The position numbers and the translations under genes are program-made. Below are positions 6,555 through 8,673 of a stretch of DNA of 8,673 nucleotides, in pieces (the stretch's first letter is position 1; each line of letters begins with the position of its first letter). This DNA is from Dermatophilaceae bacterium (GTDB lineage Bacteria; Actinomycetota; Actinomycetes; Actinomycetales; Dermatophilaceae). Below the pieces are notes generated by a model. The model had not been told where the DNA came from. It was given only the letters and a program-made list of their open reading frames with translations, and made no database searches. The stretch spans positions 1-8,673 of the forward strand of contig JABFXB010000274.1 in NCBI GenBank assembly GCA_013361975.1, written 5' to 3'.

Positions 6555-7447
6555 GGCTGTGCTTCATCACGGTGCGACGGGTACCCGACACGCCCAGCCC
6601 GCTGCTGCTCGACGTGTCGCGCCTGCTCGAGCGCGCCGGTCACGACGTCCGCCACGAGCGGGCCGAGGACATGGTCTTCACGGTGACGTCCCGGGTTGCC
6701 ACCGGACCATGGTGCGACGGCCTCGCCTCCGGCCCTGCCGACCTCTACCTGCTCAAGTCGCACACGGAGCTCGCCCTGAGCATCGCGGGCGCCCTGCACG
6801 ACCGCGGCGCCCGGCTGCTCAACCCCTACCCGGCCTGTGCCGCCGCCCAGGACAAGGTCCGGGCCACCGCGGCCCTGCACCGTGCGGGCGTGCCCGTGCC
6901 GGCGACGCAGGTCGTCGCGGGGCACGCTGCTGCCGCCGCGTTGTTCAGGGGAACGCCCTTGGTCGTCAAGCCGGTTCGCGGGCACCGCGGCGCTGGGGTC
7001 AGCATCGTCAGCAGGGAACGCGATCTCGACGGCTGGCAGGCCCTCGCGGACACCGACGGCGGCCTGCTGGTGCAGGATCTCGTCGACGGGCCGGGGGAGG
7101 ACCTCAAGGTCTACGTCGTCGGCCGAGACGTCTGGGCGGTGCGCAAGCCCTTCGGGCCCGACAGCTTCACCCGCCCCGGACGCCCCGTGGCCGTGGACCC
7201 TGAGGTGGGTCGCATCGTCGAGCGCGTGTCCCGCACGACGGGACTGTCGATCTACGGCCTCGACATCATCGAGGGGCCGAACGGGCCCGTCGTGGTGGAC
7301 CTCAACTACTTCCCCGGCTACAAGGGCTGTGTCGGGGTCGCCGAGCCGATGGCCCGCCACATCCACGAGTTCGCGGTGCGGCGCGACGACGCTGCCGGCG
7401 AAAACGCCCCGGCCCACGTGGCCGACCTGCTGGCGGGCGTGCCATGA
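6551..7447 (+). CDS. ATP-grasp enzyme 3 (RimK/ITPK-like)
   Basis: This 298-residue ATP-grasp protein has the complete motif set. The N-terminal part has MRLCFITVRR, ADLYLLKSHTELALSIAGAL and LLNPYPA. AQDKVRATAALHRAGVPVPATQ is followed by the ATP-binding Lys in LVVKPVRGHRGAG (Lys140), then EDLKVYVVGRDVWAVRKPF (Asp184, Lys186), YGLDII (Asp238) and VVDLNYFPGYKG (Asp250, Asn252). The KVYVVG and DxNxFPGYxG segments resemble eukaryotic inositol 1,3,4-trisphosphate 5/6-kinase (human ITPK1 has DINAFPGYEG) as well as the general RimK-type fold, so both a kinase and a ligase role are open. The frame is open upstream to 6185, but the ATG at 6551 is chosen because it overlaps the preceding stop as ATGA, like every other junction in the operon, and because MRLCFITVRR aligns with the start region of ATP-grasp 2. 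It is followed by the transporter gene, again with an ATGA overlap. The substrate is unknown. Confidence 0.86.
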   Translation: MRLCFITVRRVPDTPSPLLLDVSRLLERAGHDVRHERAEDMVFTVTSRVATGPWCDGLASGPADLYLLKSHTELALSIAGALHDRGARLLNPYPACAAAQDKVRATAALHRAGVPVPATQVVAGHAAAAALFRGTPLVVKPVRGHRGAGVSIVSRERDLDGWQALADTDGGLLVQDLVDGPGEDLKVYVVGRDVWAVRKPFGPDSFTRPGRPVAVDPEVGRIVERVSRTTGLSIYGLDIIEGPNGPVVVDLNYFPGYKGCVGVAEPMARHIHEFAVRRDDAAGENAPAHVADLLAGVP

Positions 7448-8673
7448 GGAGGCCCACCGCTGCGCAGACCCTCGTCCTCGAGGGGTTCACCTCCCGGCTC
7501 TCGTTCGGGCTGCTGACCTTCGCGCTGCCGCTGTACGGCCGGCAGCTCGGTATGTCGATCGCCCAGGTGGGGCTGCTCGCGTCCTTCTCCGTGATCGTGT
7601 CGCTGGCGCTCAAGCCCTTCGCAGGCGTGCTGGCCGACCGGATGGGGCTGCGACGATCCCTCCTCGTGGCGCTCGCGATCCGCAGCCTCCTGTGCCTCGG
7701 CTACCTCGTCACCGTCACCCCGTTGCAGGTCTTCGCGGTGCGTGGTGCACACGGGGCGTCGGACTCGCTGCGTGACCCGAGCGTCCACGCCCTCCTGGCC
7801 GAGACGGCGCCGAAGCGCAAGGTCGCCGGCACCTTCGCGTGGTATCAGACAGCCAAGACGTCGGCGGGCGCCGTCGGCAAAGGACTGGCCGGCCTGCTCC
7901 TCGTCGGCGCGGGCGGTTTCGCGTCGACCTTCGTGGTGGCCTTCGCGCTCTCGGTGATCCCGCTGGTCGTCATCGCGCTCCTCGTGCCACCGACCCCGCG
8001 CCAGTCCGTCGCACCAGTTCCAGCGAGGGCGGGGAAGGACGCCACTCCCGTGGCGACTCGCCCGGACGGGCCGCGTCCACCGGGCGTTCTCGCCTTCGCC
8101 GGCCTGGGCTTCCTCGTCTCGGGCACCTCCTCGATGCTCACCGCGCTCTTCCCGGTCATCGCCACCGAGTACGCGGGGCTGTCGACAGCCCAGGCCGGTG
8201 CCCTCTACCTGCTGACGCCGGTGCTCGCCCTGACCGGTCCACTGTGGGGACGACTGTCCGACCGCGTGAGCCGCCCGCTCGTGCTGTCGTTCCGCAGCGT
8301 CGCCAACATCGGGTCTGCCGCGGTCTATCTCGCGGCCCCGACCGCGGCGGGCATCTGGACGGGCAAGTGCCTCGACGACCTCGGCAAGGCCGCGTTCCGA
8401 CCGGCCTGGGGTTCGCTCATGGCGGAGGTGTCGGCGCGGGCACCGTCGCGCCGTGCGCGCACGATGGCGTACCTCACCTCCGGCGAGGACGCCGGTGACA
8501 TCGCGGCGCCCATCGTCGCCGGGCTCATCTGGACCGGCTGGGGGGTCCCGGCCCTGCTCGTCAGCCGCATCGTCATCGCTGTCGTGGCCGAGGCGTATGC
8601 CGTCTGGCTCGAGAGACGGTCACGAGCTGCTGCGCGTTCGCCCCTGTACGGCTCCGACGAGAAGGCCCTGCAC
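7444..8673 (+). CDS. MFS transporter (3' end outside window)
   Basis: The frame is open from the ATG at 7444 to the window edge, giving 410 residues without a stop. It has the pattern of a major facilitator superfamily transporter in the cell membrane: hydrophobic segments near 20-36, 40-60, 72-95, 142-182, 215-238, 248-268 and 358-395. The MFS motif A follows the second segment as GVLADRMGLRR (61-71), and a degenerate copy GRLSDRVSR (269-277) sits at the equivalent place in the second half. A Pro- and charge-rich central loop lies near 184-212. The charged, conserved-looking RGAHGASDSLRDPS (100-113) and DDLGKAAFRPAWGSL stretches occupy equivalent places in the two halves, as expected for the internal MFS duplication. 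The start overlaps the preceding stop as ATGA. Its place at the end of a biosynthetic-looking operon suggests export of the product, or import of the precursor. The last visible residues (YGSDEKALH) look like a cytoplasmic tail, so the stop is probably close. Confidence 0.88.
   Translation, partial: MRRPTAAQTLVLEGFTSRLSFGLLTFALPLYGRQLGMSIAQVGLLASFSVIVSLALKPFAGVLADRMGLRRSLLVALAIRSLLCLGYLVTVTPLQVFAVRGAHGASDSLRDPSVHALLAETAPKRKVAGTFAWYQTAKTSAGAVGKGLAGLLLVGAGGFASTFVVAFALSVIPLVVIALLVPPTPRQSVAPVPARAGKDATPVATRPDGPRPPGVLAFAGLGFLVSGTSSMLTALFPVIATEYAGLSTAQAGALYLLTPVLALTGPLWGRLSDRVSRPLVLSFRSVANIGSAAVYLAAPTAAGIWTGKCLDDLGKAAFRPAWGSLMAEVSARAPSRRARTMAYLTSGEDAGDIAAPIVAGLIWTGWGVPALLVSRIVIAVVAEAYAVWLERRSRAAARSPLYGSDEKALH

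Noticed and set aside
6185..7447. Longer version of ATP-grasp 3 starting at 6185
   Set aside because: The extra N-terminal part is an out-of-frame reading of ATP-grasp 2, while the start at 6551 gives the standard ATGA overlap and paralog-like N-terminus.
7839..8498. Plus-strand frame inside the transporter gene
   Set aside because: It is Arg/Gly-rich without motifs, while the frame from 7444 encodes a convincing MFS protein without interruption.
1..8673. tRNA or rRNA genes, CRISPR arrays, transposases or attachment sites
   Set aside because: None was seen. The window is almost fully coding, and no direct-repeat array, transposase-like protein or tRNA-like segment was noticed.

Overview
The window is very GC-rich and densely coding, with GTG starts, four-base ATGA gene overlaps and C/G-ending codons. 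Together with the protein families present, this points to an actinobacterium, perhaps near Intrasporangiaceae; that placement is an impression from protein style and was not tested. All genes supported here lie on the plus strand.

Left part (1-3367): the 3' part of a C39-like cysteine peptidase gene that enters from outside the window, then a small conserved-looking hypothetical gene (1016-1393), then dxs (1502-3367), encoding 1-deoxy-D-xylulose-5-phosphate synthase of the MEP isoprenoid pathway. This part looks like ordinary chromosomal backbone. A GC-rich hairpin followed by TTTT after dxs (3376-3406) probably ends its transcript.

The gap at 3368-3502 holds that terminator, a 14-base imperfect palindrome, and an inverted repeat that covers the ribosome binding site and start of the next gene.

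Right part (3503-8673): a tight operon of five genes joined by four identical ATGA stop/start overlaps: ATP-grasp enzyme 1, a mannitol-1-phosphate-dehydrogenase-like oxidoreductase, ATP-grasp enzyme 2, ATP-grasp enzyme 3, and an MFS transporter that runs off the right edge. The three ATP-grasp proteins are paralogs with a shared layout and C-terminal motifs (DLK-Y and D-x-N-x-FPGYxG-like) that resemble the inositol 1,3,4-trisphosphate 5/6-kinase (ITPK) type as much as the RimK ligase type. Two members carry a substitution at a normally key residue: Asn to Ser in the metal motif of ATP-grasp 2, and Asn to Ser in the K-x4-N-x2-H catalytic motif of the dehydrogenase-like protein. I infer a small-molecule pathway in which a polyol, sugar phosphate or carboxylate is oxidised and then phosphorylated or ligated in up to three ATP-dependent steps, with transport by the MFS protein. 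I do not recognise a described pathway with this gene set; the substrate and product are unknown.
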